The notes under the pieces were generated by a model. That model saw only the letters and a program-made list of their open reading frames with translations. It was not told the DNA's origin and searched no databases. Below, piece after piece: positions 55,581 through 64,000 of a stretch of 64,000 nucleotides of DNA. The translations under genes were made by a program, and so were the position numbers. Source of the DNA: Neopestalotiopsis rosae (lineage: Eukaryota > Ascomycota > Sordariomycetes > Amphisphaeriales > Sporocadaceae); contig JALGAS010000006.1 in assembly GCA_023078685.1 (NCBI GenBank), positions 1,240,001 through 1,304,000 on the forward strand. The letters run 5' to 3'. Numbering within the stretch: position 1 is the stretch's first letter; every line of letters starts with the position of its first letter.

Positions 55581-56360
55581 TGCAGGTACGTACATAGTAG
55601 TACTACGAGCGTACATAGTACGGTACCTAATAGTAGCGCTGAGCTGACGCTCCGTGATTGGATTGGATCGAAGGGGAGGGGGGACCGTAGAATATGATGT
55701 AACGGCTCTTTCATTGGACGACCCCTGTCGTCGTGCAGCGCCAAGAATCGTCCAAAATGGTCCGCCCGTCGATCTTTATCTGCTCTTGGACCACCTACTC
55801 TCACTGGGGATCCAGGGGTTCTGCAGGAACCGCTTTCTATCAACCAGCAAGCCCAGCAACACGGACAATACAGGCAAAAGCAATAGCAAGGACTTCCCGG
55901 CCTGCCACTATTGTGTGGATCTCTATGGATCGTACCCGTACGTACTATGGTACGTCCCTGTTTGGCTGGCTGACGGGTCCCATCTCGTTGACGGGACTGA
56001 ATGCTGCTCAGTGCTCAATGCTCAATCGTATTGTTCGTCGTCGTTCATAGTACCATGGACGTACTATGACCATAATAGTAGAATCGGACTCGACTCCGAA
56101 TGAGAAGACCGCTCGACCGCGTACCAGACGTTCGGATACCCGGCCATTTGGGTTGGACATCAATCAGACAGCTCCTCCTAGGTACCTATGCATCTACTAT
56201 GTAGTCCTAACAACCCACTACTACCGCGTACTCTCGCAGGTATCTGCCAGGTTTGGTAGTAGACAGGCATACAAAAAGTTCCTCTATTATGACTGGTCTC
56301 TTTTGCTCTCCCTCGAGGTAGTACCACTTACATAGCAGCTTCAGTAGTACTATGACCCAA
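55581..56360. repeat. Cluster of GTAC/CATAGTAC inverted and direct repeats
   Basis: Direct repeat CGTACATAGTA at 55589-55599 and 55610-55620; inverted repeat ACGTAC-N4-GTACGT at 55940-55955; inverted repeat TCATAGTAC-N7-GTACTATGA at 56045-56069; GTACTATGACC again near 56347; CCTAGGTACCTA at 56177-56188. The density of related short palindromes in 0.8 kb is far above the surrounding sequence. Confidence 0.6.
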
Positions 56361-57444
56361 ATCTCTCTCTCTCCTGCAAACACCCGGTATTCCGGTAAGA
56401 AAATCTCCTGTGCTTATTGCCAGGCTGTAATCAAGCTACTCTACATCCATACGACGATCATCGTTATTGGTAGACCCAGCCAAGCCTAGGGCTCTGGTCG
56501 AGTCGAGAACTCTCCTTTTTTTCCTTCGAGAATCCGTGTCAAAAAAAAGTTTCGCAATCTGGTGGACACGATATATTTCCCATTCGGAGTTGAGCGAGAC
56601 AAGAGTATACGCAGTAGGTGACGGCAATTCTTTGGACTGACGCGGGCTGGTGGTTGATTGATTGTGGGGCACTGGGGTGGGCATGGTTCGCACCGAGGGC
56701 CGTATCACGACCAAAAACAGATACCATGCTCGTGGCGCCGCTGGGTACCATTCCCATTCCCTAGGCAAAAGACCTGTCAACTGAATTCTGAATGGAACGT
56801 TTGCAAGGCCACTGGGCCAAGTGTGATATGCATGCGAGGGCCGCAGCCAGTGTCGGGCAAGTCAGGGTTCTGCCGTCGAGCTGCCCCCAGAAGCTCATTT
56901 CATTATGGCCCCTGATCGGCCACGACGGCTTCAACCCCACAGACCGGACCCATGCTCACGTCTCCATCCGCAAGTTCCGCTAATTGCCTATTCCGGCCGC
57001 TCGATTCCCTATTGAGAAGAACTTAGTGGGATAGTAGATGCTGATCCAATGGCTTCCATGCTGTTTGCTGGTGACTACCAGCTTAGGTTGCCGTCGATCA
57101 GAATTAGACCTCGACAATGTCCATAGGGCAACCCATCTCGACACCGCTCTGGGCGCCCCAGGAGATGAGTGCAAACTTGTATCGTGATCGCTACAAGCCT
57201 ACAACGGCCCTGCTAGGGGTACGGATACGGAGAGAATGGCTGCAATCTACTCCATCGCATCTCGAGCCTTAAAGGCAACTTGATCTGCCGTCGGATTGAT
57301 ACATTTTTTTCTCCCCATCACACTCTTCAGTCGATCAGCTTACTGCTTTTTTCGTGCTTCTACAGCATAGTCACTCTTTTCCGGCAGTAGTTTTCTACTC
57401 CAGTCATTCTTTACTGAATTAGTCCTTCCTTACAACTAATAACC

Positions 57445-59964
57445 ATGCTTTTCTCAGCCTCCGGCCCTCTGGCCGTGGCTTTGGCAGCCGCCTCGGCTGT
57501 CACTGCATCCGCCGTCACTCCCATTCAGGCCGAGCGTGACCTTCTCGGTCTTAACCTGGACCTGGGTGACCTCAGCAAGCCCACCAGCCTTTCCGTCAGC
57601 CTCGACGCTGACCTGAGCGGCAAGACCCTCGTCGAGGCCCACGTCGCCGTCGGTGCCGATGTCGATGTCAACGTTACCGACATCCTCGACGCCTCCGCCG
57701 ATGTCGATGCCGACGTCAACCTGGTCGTCAAGTGTAACGACTGTTTCGTCAAGGGTGACATCAACGCCACCGTCTCCCTCGACAACCTCGTCCCTGCTCT
57801 GAGCCTGGAGCTGAAGGACATCGAGGCTGAGTTGGACCTTGACCTCTACGTCGGTGTTGCCACCACCGTTGCCGTCAACCTGTTCACCCCTCTTGAGCCT
57901 ATCTCTCTCCCCATTGCTGGTCTCGAGATCGGTGCCATGGTCTACGTCGACCTTGTCCTTCAGCTCGATGCCGCCATCGATGTTACCGCCGGTGTTTACG
58001 TCAAGCTTACCGAGGAGGCCCTCCTCGAGATCGATATCCTCAAGGGTGAGCTCCTCACCACCAGCTTCACTGGTCTCGCTGTCAAGACCCTCCCCATCGA
58101 GGTCCGCATTGGTTGTGCCCGCCTCCAGGCCGATCTCCGCGTCCGTGTCCAGGCTGGTATCTCTGCTTCCGTCGACGTCAACGACCTGATTCCCCTGGGC
58201 ATTGACATTCCCGAGATTGGTGCCGGTGTCGAGCTTGGTGTCTACGCCAACCTTGCCGAGTACGTCGGTTTCTTCTGCGACACCCCCGCCTGCCCTCTGT
58301 CCCAGGAGTCCTGGGGTCTCAACGTTGGTGTTGCCGCCGATATCGACATTGAGGTTGGTGACATTCTGGACATCGACATTGCCCCCACCGTCTCTGTCGC
58401 TCTCCTGACCCTGCCCACTGCCACCCACTGTGTCCAGTCCGGCGGCTCTTCTCTGTCCACCCTGCCCGGCCACCCCGGTCACTCGGCTACCGCCTCCGTC
58501 TCTGGCAGCGGCTACCCCACCGGCGCTCCCGTCACCACTGCTGTCTCTTCGCTGCCCTCCGGCTACGTCACCTCGACTGTCCAGAGCACCGCTGTCTACA
58601 CCGTCACCTACTGCGCTGCCTCCGTCGCCAACTGCCCCGCCAGCTACGCTTCCGGCACCACCGTCACCAAGACCGTCGATGTTTACACCACTGTCTGCCC
58701 TGCTACCATGTCGCTCACTGCTCCTACTAGCAGCGCTACTCCCGTCACCTCGTCGTCTGCTCACCCCACCACCATCGTGACTGAGGTGACCAGCCTGGTT
58801 CCTTGCTCTTCCACCGAGACCTTCACTCCCCCCGCCAGCGTGACTCCCTACACCAGCTCCACCACTGCTGCTGTCACCACTTCTGCTTCTACTGCCAGCT
58901 ACCCTGCCGGTGGCAAGCCTTCCGGCTCTGCCTCCGTCTCCGTCTCTGTCCCCGCCTCCGCCCCGGTTGTCAGCAGCTCTGCCAGCGTCTCCGTCTCTGT
59001 CCCCGCTACTGCTCCCGTCGCCTCCACCACCGCCACCTACCCCGGTGTTGGCAAGGCCTCGTCCTCCACTGAGGCCGTCGGCAGCAGCACCTGCACCGAG
59101 TCCAAGACTGCTACCATGCCCGGTGGCGAGTCCGGCAACTACCCCACTGGAAGCGTGAGCTACCCCGCTGGCGGCAAGCCCTCCACCTCGGCTGCCACCT
59201 CCCCCGTTGCTTCTGAGACTGCCAGCTACCCTGCCGGTGGCAACGGTGGCAAGCCCTCTACCTCGGCTGCCACCTCCCCCGTTGCTTCTGAGACTGCCAG
59301 CTACCCTGCCGGTGGCAACGGTGGCAAGCCCTCTACCTCGGCTGCCACCTCCCCCGTTGCTTCTGAGACTGCCAGCTACCCTGCCGGTGGCAACGGTGGC
59401 AAGCCCTCTACCTCGGCTGCCACCTCCCCCGCTGCCTCTGAGACCGCCAGCTACCCTGCCGGTGGCAAGCCTTCCGGCTCTGCTTCCGTCCCTGCCATGT
59501 CTGCCAGCTACCCCGCTGGTGGCATGCCCTCTGGCTCCGCCTCCGTCCCTGCCATGTCTGCCAGCTACCCTGCCGGTGGCATGCCCTCTGGCTCCGCTTC
59601 CGTCCCTGCTGGCGGCATGCCTTCCGGCTACCCCGTCTACAGCGGCAAGCCCTCCGGCTCTGTCTCCGTCCCTGCTGTCACTGCCAGCTACCCCGCTGGT
59701 GGCATGCCCTCTGGCTCTGCCTCCGTTCCCGCTGTCCCCGTCGTCACTGCCAGCTACCCTGCTGGTGGCAACGGTGGCTACGGCAACGGTACCGTTCCCT
59801 ACGCCACTGGCAAGTCCAGCTCCCTGATGGTCCAGCCCAGCAAGTCCGCCACTCCCTCGTACCCTGCCAGCTCCCCGTCGTCGACCCCCGTCGCCGCCGG
59901 TGCCGGTAAGATCGTCGGATCCGGCCTTGTTGCCGTTATGGCTGCTTTCGTCGCCCTCATCTAA
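57445..59964 (+). CDS. Secreted GPI-anchored cell-wall protein with Ser/Thr/Pro-rich repeats
   Basis: 839 residues, no intron. Residues 1-22 are a signal peptide (LAVALAAASAVTASA). Residues about 30-330 form an unusual folded domain with alternating acidic and aliphatic residues (VDVNVTDILDASADVDADV) and few cysteines (CNDC, CDTPACPLS), suggesting beta structure. From about 335 on it is low-complexity Ser/Thr/Pro/Ala, a likely O-mannosylated stalk with tandem repeats of SYPAGGNGGKPSTSAATSPVA type. The C-terminus is a GPI signal: small residues (AAGAGK) then a hydrophobic tail (IVGSGLVAVMAAFVALI). Such proteins are wall adhesins or structural mannoproteins. I do not recognise the N-terminal domain. 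Strongly optimised C/G-ending codons suggest very high expression and create a 436-codon antisense shadow. Confidence 0.9.
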   Translation: MLFSASGPLAVALAAASAVTASAVTPIQAERDLLGLNLDLGDLSKPTSLSVSLDADLSGKTLVEAHVAVGADVDVNVTDILDASADVDADVNLVVKCNDCFVKGDINATVSLDNLVPALSLELKDIEAELDLDLYVGVATTVAVNLFTPLEPISLPIAGLEIGAMVYVDLVLQLDAAIDVTAGVYVKLTEEALLEIDILKGELLTTSFTGLAVKTLPIEVRIGCARLQADLRVRVQAGISASVDVNDLIPLGIDIPEIGAGVELGVYANLAEYVGFFCDTPACPLSQESWGLNVGVAADIDIEVGDILDIDIAPTVSVALLTLPTATHCVQSGGSSLSTLPGHPGHSATASVSGSGYPTGAPVTTAVSSLPSGYVTSTVQSTAVYTVTYCAASVANCPASYASGTTVTKTVDVYTTVCPATMSLTAPTSSATPVTSSSAHPTTIVTEVTSLVPCSSTETFTPPASVTPYTSSTTAAVTTSASTASYPAGGKPSGSASVSVSVPASAPVVSSSASVSVSVPATAPVASTTATYPGVGKASSSTEAVGSSTCTESKTATMPGGESGNYPTGSVSYPAGGKPSTSAATSPVASETASYPAGGNGGKPSTSAATSPVASETASYPAGGNGGKPSTSAATSPVASETASYPAGGNGGKPSTSAATSPAASETASYPAGGKPSGSASVPAMSASYPAGGMPSGSASVPAMSASYPAGGMPSGSASVPAGGMPSGYPVYSGKPSGSVSVPAVTASYPAGGMPSGSASVPAVPVVTASYPAGGNGGYGNGTVPYATGKSSSLMVQPSKSATPSYPASSPSSTPVAAGAGKIVGSGLVAVMAAFVALI
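59158..59448 (+). repeat. 75-bp coding minisatellite in the GPI-protein gene
   Basis: Four units: 59158-59223 (66 bp, lacking the nine bases for Asn-Gly-Gly), then 59224-59298, 59299-59373 and 59374-59448 (75 bp each). The second and third units are identical at every base; the fourth differs at a few positions. This implies recent slippage or gene conversion and probable length variation between strains. Confidence 0.92.
59449..59790 (+). repeat. Degenerate SYPAGG-type coding repeats
   Basis: Continuation of the repeat array with units around SYPAGGMPSGSASVPAMSA of variable length. It is the same ancestral motif as the 75-bp units but more diverged. Confidence 0.8.
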
Positions 59965-61711
59965 GGGACGAGTGACATTTAAAGAGACTTGTGTTTAAGC
60001 GGTTGGTACGGCCCGGTTATTTGGCCGGTCGGCTATAATTATAATGTAATAACCAGCGTAGGCGTTTTTTTGCCTGGCTCATGGTTGTATCTAATTGTCC
60101 ATATGTCAATTCAGAATACAAAATATACCCCAAAGTGCTTCTTTCATTAGTATCGTGATGTGTGCCTTGAAATGCTGTAATTGGTATCTTTGCAACGTGC
60201 TATTATTAATTACCATCTTCGATCTGCTTAGTCGAGGTTTTTTTCCTTCTGGTCAGCAGATCTCCTTCCATGGTTGAGAACCAAATATAGCCGTTCAATC
60301 ATTTTAGGAGTTTTGGGGGCCTGTAAGCATCTAGAATGCTTCTCCCGATGAGCCAGATTGGGTTTGCATGACGTGCTGTACCGCACCAGTAGAGGAACAT
60401 ACACTGTATGATCAACAGCGTGGGCTGTCATGAACAGGCCATACCTCATATGATTTCGGAACCCACCTTGGTGAATCTGCCCCCTTGCTACCAGTCGACC
60501 TTGTCAATGTGAAGGCTCAATTCTCGCGACCGGAGTAGGAGGTCTTGCAACCTCGGTACAAGTCGGGGCTGATAGGTAATCGGTACCTTTGCGAACTCTA
60601 AGAGGCCTTGCACGCGTATGGTGGACCATGCTTGGAAGCCTGCACTGCCTTGCGCTCATCCCAGGTCAAGAAGTACCGATTGATGGGGATCCCAGTCGTT
60701 CGCACCCAAGTCATCTTGGTAAGGAAAAGTCCTCGGTGCCAGGGCTGCACGAACCATTTCCCCAGTAATTAGAGACTTGACAGATGACAGCTGACATTTC
60801 AGCTTCGAGGCATTTGCCGTTGACCCTGGCCCGCCTGGTAGCTGGAACGGGGCCCAGTGGCATTTGCCGTGAGCAAAAGCCAACGGTTCCCAGGGTGCCA
60901 GGCATCCTCGCAGCCGCATTTGGCAACAATCCACTCTGGAAAAGTCTTCTCATCGGATATTGCCATTTCTTCTAACGGCGAGAATGAAAAAGAGAAAGAA
61001 GGACCTTCTGGCCCGGGTCCAGGGTGCCGTAATGATCTCGATGCTTCGAATTGCGGATTCCGGAGTGAGAACTCAGGGGAAGATGTAAACGGCGACGCGT
61101 TCCGCCACGAAGAATTGGCAAGTAAACTGGGTCCAGCACAGATAGCGGAGCAGACGGCGAAGCTACTCCGTACCGCTACCGTTGGGCGGGCCGCGAAGAG
61201 GAGTCAATTGAATTTGCAGGGGGTTTCGAGGTTTCGAGGGAATAAGTGAGAGAAGGAAGCTTGTCAAGAAGTCTGAGCTTTTCTTTGATGGGGTCAATAT
61301 GTATAGTTGGAGAAGCATGTACTTCGTCAACTTCAAAAGACCACGAAACTACGTTGTGCAAATAATATGTTTTATTCAGAAGTTACCTAACCTAGAGATT
61401 GAATGTTCCTTCCACGGGCACAAGTGGTAAATGGGTGGGGAAGGAGCACTCTGATCGCTGCTATTGATAGCTCCCGCCCAGTGCCGCCGTCTGGTGCCTG
61501 GCCTGCCTTATCGACAAGCCAATCATTATCGCCAATGACGCAGTAGTAGCACGCAACAAACATGGCGCCAATTCGCGACATGTCCAACTCGGATACATCG
61601 CAGCCATTTCTCGCGTTTCTGTGATTGAAGCTTGTAGCTGTCGAGGCGTCTCGGTTGGTAAAGACAACACGTGCACGTAGCGTTGCAACAGAGACATCTG
61701 GGATCGACAAG
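59965..61711. other. Intergenic region, no gene seen
   Basis: 3' flank of the GPI-protein gene and promoter of the IMPACT-domain gene. A 130-codon plus-strand frame at 60857-61249 is polar with no motif and is not called. Confidence 0.5.
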
Positions 61712-63380
61712 ATGGCGTCCCAACAAGACCTGCAAGAGCTACTCCGGCTCTTGACCATGGGAAAAGTTCCCATCAAAGACGCCATGATGCGTGTAAAGGC
61801 ACTCCAAACCAAGAACCTCAGAACGTATGCAGTCGTCTGTCAGATAACTTTGGCCCTGGTACTGACCGCACCTCAGGATACAGCAGATAGCAGACGCGCC
61901 CCTCTCTGACATAGAGGCTGCCATCACTGATAAAAAGGCCGCCAGAACCCTTCACAATGCCTGTAAAGCCAGGCTGAAGAATCCCAGCGTTTCGTCGTCT
62001 AGCAAGCGCGCGGGCGCCGAGCTTCTGAGTGCAGCGCAGAAACGCACCAAGTCGTCTGCATCCGAGGGCTTCCTTGACGAGCGGGCCCCGCTACCTCCCG
62101 CCGAGTATGAGGCTTCGTTCGCACTTCCATGTGAGACTGACGAGGACGTCATATCCAGGACGATGCTGGTGACGAACCGCGCGCCCCTCGTATTGGCATT
62201 CGCTGTTGAGTTGTTGCGCTACACTATGCCGGAGCAGCCGCCAAGCTCGCGATTAAGTCTTGCGCAGGCTGTTGTCAGTGCAAATTCCCGGAGCAAAGCC
62301 GTCAGTATTGGACTTGAGAAAGGACCCAGTGCTGACGACGAGGGTTGGGGTCATGGTCAGCCGAGAATAAGGGTGCTAGGTCGTGAGATCGCCGTCCTAA
62401 AAAGGGGCGGGTACGAGTGGAAAGGAGAGGAAGAGAGGGAAGAGCTGGACAAGGTCAAGCAAGAGGCTTCCATGACTAGCAGTCACACTGTGCAAGGATC
62501 GGCAGAATCGACCATCGAACAAATATCAAAAACATGGTCAGCGAGCTCTCCTGTCACGTTCAAGGAATCGACCTTCATTGTGCGAGCAACAAAGATCACA
62601 CAGGTCTCGGAGCGACAGTCGAGCATGCAAGCTCTCTTCAAGGCAATACCCAATCTTCAGACAGCATCTCATAACGCATGGGCCTACCGAGTCAAGAAGC
62701 CAGACATGTTTGGCTCGTTCACCATCAGAGAAGGATCTGAAGATGACGGCGAGTCTGGATGCGGCGCCTTCCTGCTTAAAGTCATGCGTGAAGCTGACAC
62801 GGTCGATACCCTCGTTGTGATGACTCGCTGGTACGGCGGCATTATGCTAGGTCCCGATCGATGGCGAATAATGAGAAATTGTCTCAAAGAGGCACTTGCT
62901 GAACGTCTGCGCATCACGGGAGAGCGTGTCACTCTGACAGGCGAAGCTGTCTGGGGTCTTGACGCGGAAGCGATGAAGCAAAAGTCAACTTCTTCTGCGT
63001 CTACCGGTGCGAGACCGCGCGACGGGGGTGTCGTAGGCATGCCTGTTCACACACCTGAGTCGGCGCGGAATTATCTGCTGAGAAGCTTTGCTGACCGAAA
63101 AGAAGAGGGGGAAGCGTCTGAAACGACATCGCCACCAAAGAAGAAAACCGCCAAGGCTCTCGATGTTGAGAAGCAGGAAAACTTGGGAAGGCTACTGGGA
63201 GCGCTGCGATTGCTGTATGATAGCTGGGCTGATCATCTTAGTGCCGCCGAGCTTGACAGGCGTGCGTGGACGTGGTATTCAACAGTACGTCCCGAAGTCG
63301 CAGGTGGACAAGCTGGCTGGGGTGCTAAGGGCGATCTGAACTTGAAGAGCATACTGGATTTACGGCGCAGAGAGTCTTAA
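61712..63380 (+). CDS. IMPACT-domain (UPF0029) protein with long N-terminal extension
   Basis: Exons 61712-61824 and 61877-63380 give 538 residues. The IMPACT/YigZ fold lies at about residues 260-380: VTFKESTFIVRATKITQVSE, AWAYRV, GESGCGAFLLKVM, and the hallmark VVMTRWYGGIMLGPDRWRIM. Relatives include yeast Yih1, which binds Gcn1 and restrains Gcn2. This protein lacks an obvious RWD domain; it has a helical N-terminus instead (LQELLRLLTMGKVPIKDAMM) and a C-terminal helical region, so it is a different branch and a Gcn1 link is not established. The 52-nt intron (61825-61876) has GTATGC, a CTGAC branch site and CAG; the join reads L-R-T-I-Q-Q-I-A. The ATG at 61712 is preceded by AAG. Confidence 0.86.
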
Positions 63381-64000
63381 GCCATCTTGCCCATGGCACG
63401 ATACAGGATGAAAACGATACCCCATGTGGTTTGATGTGATTTGTTCTGCATGCAAGTATGAGCCACGACGTCGAAGATGAGTGCCATGAACTTCGCAGTG
63501 CTCCAGTCAGAAACATTGGTCTAGCTGGCTCGATATACATGATATTAGAAACCTTCTACGTATTGAAACCACAAAGGCCAACTGCTACTGCCACTGCCTC
63601 CCATAGCGCCTAGTTCATGGCATTGGTTCAGTATTAACCAAAGCCTCTCGCCAGTTTCGTTCTCGGTCTGTGGATGCGCGACTGCTGTTCGTGTACTTGC
63701 CTTTTGACTTGGCACGTGGAGGACTGGTGAAATATCGAGCAAGCACGGGGAAACCTGTTGCATTGGACACGCTTCAACCACAGCCAAGAGCTTCATGTGG
63801 AAGCACAGCGCAATCATATGCGAAATCCGTGCATCCGTCTCCATCGGGATATCCCGGTCGGGTTGCAATGATTACTTATCACGATGCAAAGCCGAAAGAA
63901 AGTCTCCCAGAACGCCCGCTGGGCCCGTTTGAAATATTGCTTCCAGCATCATTGGTTCACTGCCCTTGGGCGAATGGATCATGTTTTTCAATCGAGCCAA
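63381..64000. other. Right-edge region with a doubtful partial minus-strand gene
   Basis: Reading the minus strand from the window edge, one frame is open from about 63982 to a TAA near 63877, then open again in the same frame to 63545. It has protein-like stretches (MLEAIFQTGPAGVLGDFLSAL; ISHMIALCFHMKLLAVVEACP; RLWLILNQCHELGAM). The style resembles the C-terminal region of fungal Zn2Cys6 regulators, but this is only an impression. It may be a partial gene with an unplaced intron, a broken gene, or chance. Confidence 0.25.

Larger units (their letters stand above)
51684..57444. other. 5.8 kb gene-free region upstream of a cell-wall protein gene
   Basis: The longest gap in the window. I found no frame with motifs or coding-like composition; several 60-150-codon frames look random. 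It contains a 35-base C tract (52189-52223), a TCTGC pentamer run near 54986-55005, one TACCTAGGTA palindrome (55277-55286) and a cluster of GTAC/TAG inverted repeats (55581-56360). A long promoter, a non-coding RNA or a decayed element are all possible; no transposon relic is recognisable. Confidence 0.5.

Noticed and set aside
55654..56103. 149-codon plus-strand frame in the large gap
   Set aside because: Amino-acid content looks random, and it runs through the palindrome cluster; no splice-consistent neighbours.
57454..58764. 436-codon minus-strand open frame across the GPI-protein gene
   Set aside because: Shadow created by strongly C/G-biased third codon positions of the plus-strand gene; its product is low-complexity Gly/Asp/Val with no ATG-promoter context or motifs.
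61387..61812. 141-codon minus-strand frame overlapping the IMPACT gene start
   Set aside because: Overlaps the first exon of a well-supported gene and has no motif.

Overview
The window is nuclear DNA of a filamentous ascomycete, most likely a Sordariomycete and possibly Hypocreales. The reasons are short GT-AG introns (52-208 nt) with CTRAY-type branch points, a five-exon cytosolic ribosomal protein eL13 gene, long intergenic spacers, and typical filamentous-fungal families (ACS-type MFS transporter, GT69 mannosyltransferase, PRISE reductase, F-box/ankyrin protein, GPI-anchored wall protein). I cannot name the species. I see no transposon, IS-like element, tRNA, rRNA or CRISPR array.

Layout. 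1-9 kb: an amino-acid/GABA-type APC permease, a 4.1 kb spacer, and a fungal protein of unknown role behind an ATG-free leader of about 900 nt. 10-15 kb: a five-exon F-box/ankyrin gene containing a 12-nt microexon, converging on a GT69 alpha-1,3-mannosyltransferase. 16-21.5 kb: rpl13 (+) and an armadillo-type GTPase-GDP dissociation stimulator homologue (-) whose frame is cut by a TGA just before a coding-like tail. 23-34 kb: an accessory-metabolism stretch with an ACS-family transporter (-), PRISE-type reductase (+), MetE-C-terminal-like methyltransferase (+), kelch protein (-) and MmgE/PrpD protein (+). 34.7-43.2 kb: an orphan protein, two membrane proteins, a class I glutamine-amidotransferase-like protein and a 3-ketoacyl-CoA thiolase. 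44-51.7 kb: a coiled-coil protein and a large leucine-rich-repeat protein. 51.7-57.4 kb: a gene-free 5.8 kb carrying a C35 tract and a cluster of GTAC/TAG palindromes. 57.4-60 kb: a repeat-rich secreted GPI-anchored protein. 61.7-63.4 kb: an IMPACT-domain (UPF0029) protein. A doubtful coding fragment lies at the right edge.

How they might work together: most genes are independent housekeeping or surface genes. The one group that could form a functional unit is 23.4-34.3 kb (carboxylate-type importer, NAD(P)H reductase, MetE-like enzyme, PrpD-type dehydratase/decarboxylase). It has two divergent promoter regions and CreA-like sites, but no backbone synthase, so a small catabolic or modification set is likelier than a classical secondary-metabolite cluster.

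All exon joins were made by hand from splice signals and reading phase. Every multi-exon CDS given here sums to a whole number of codons.
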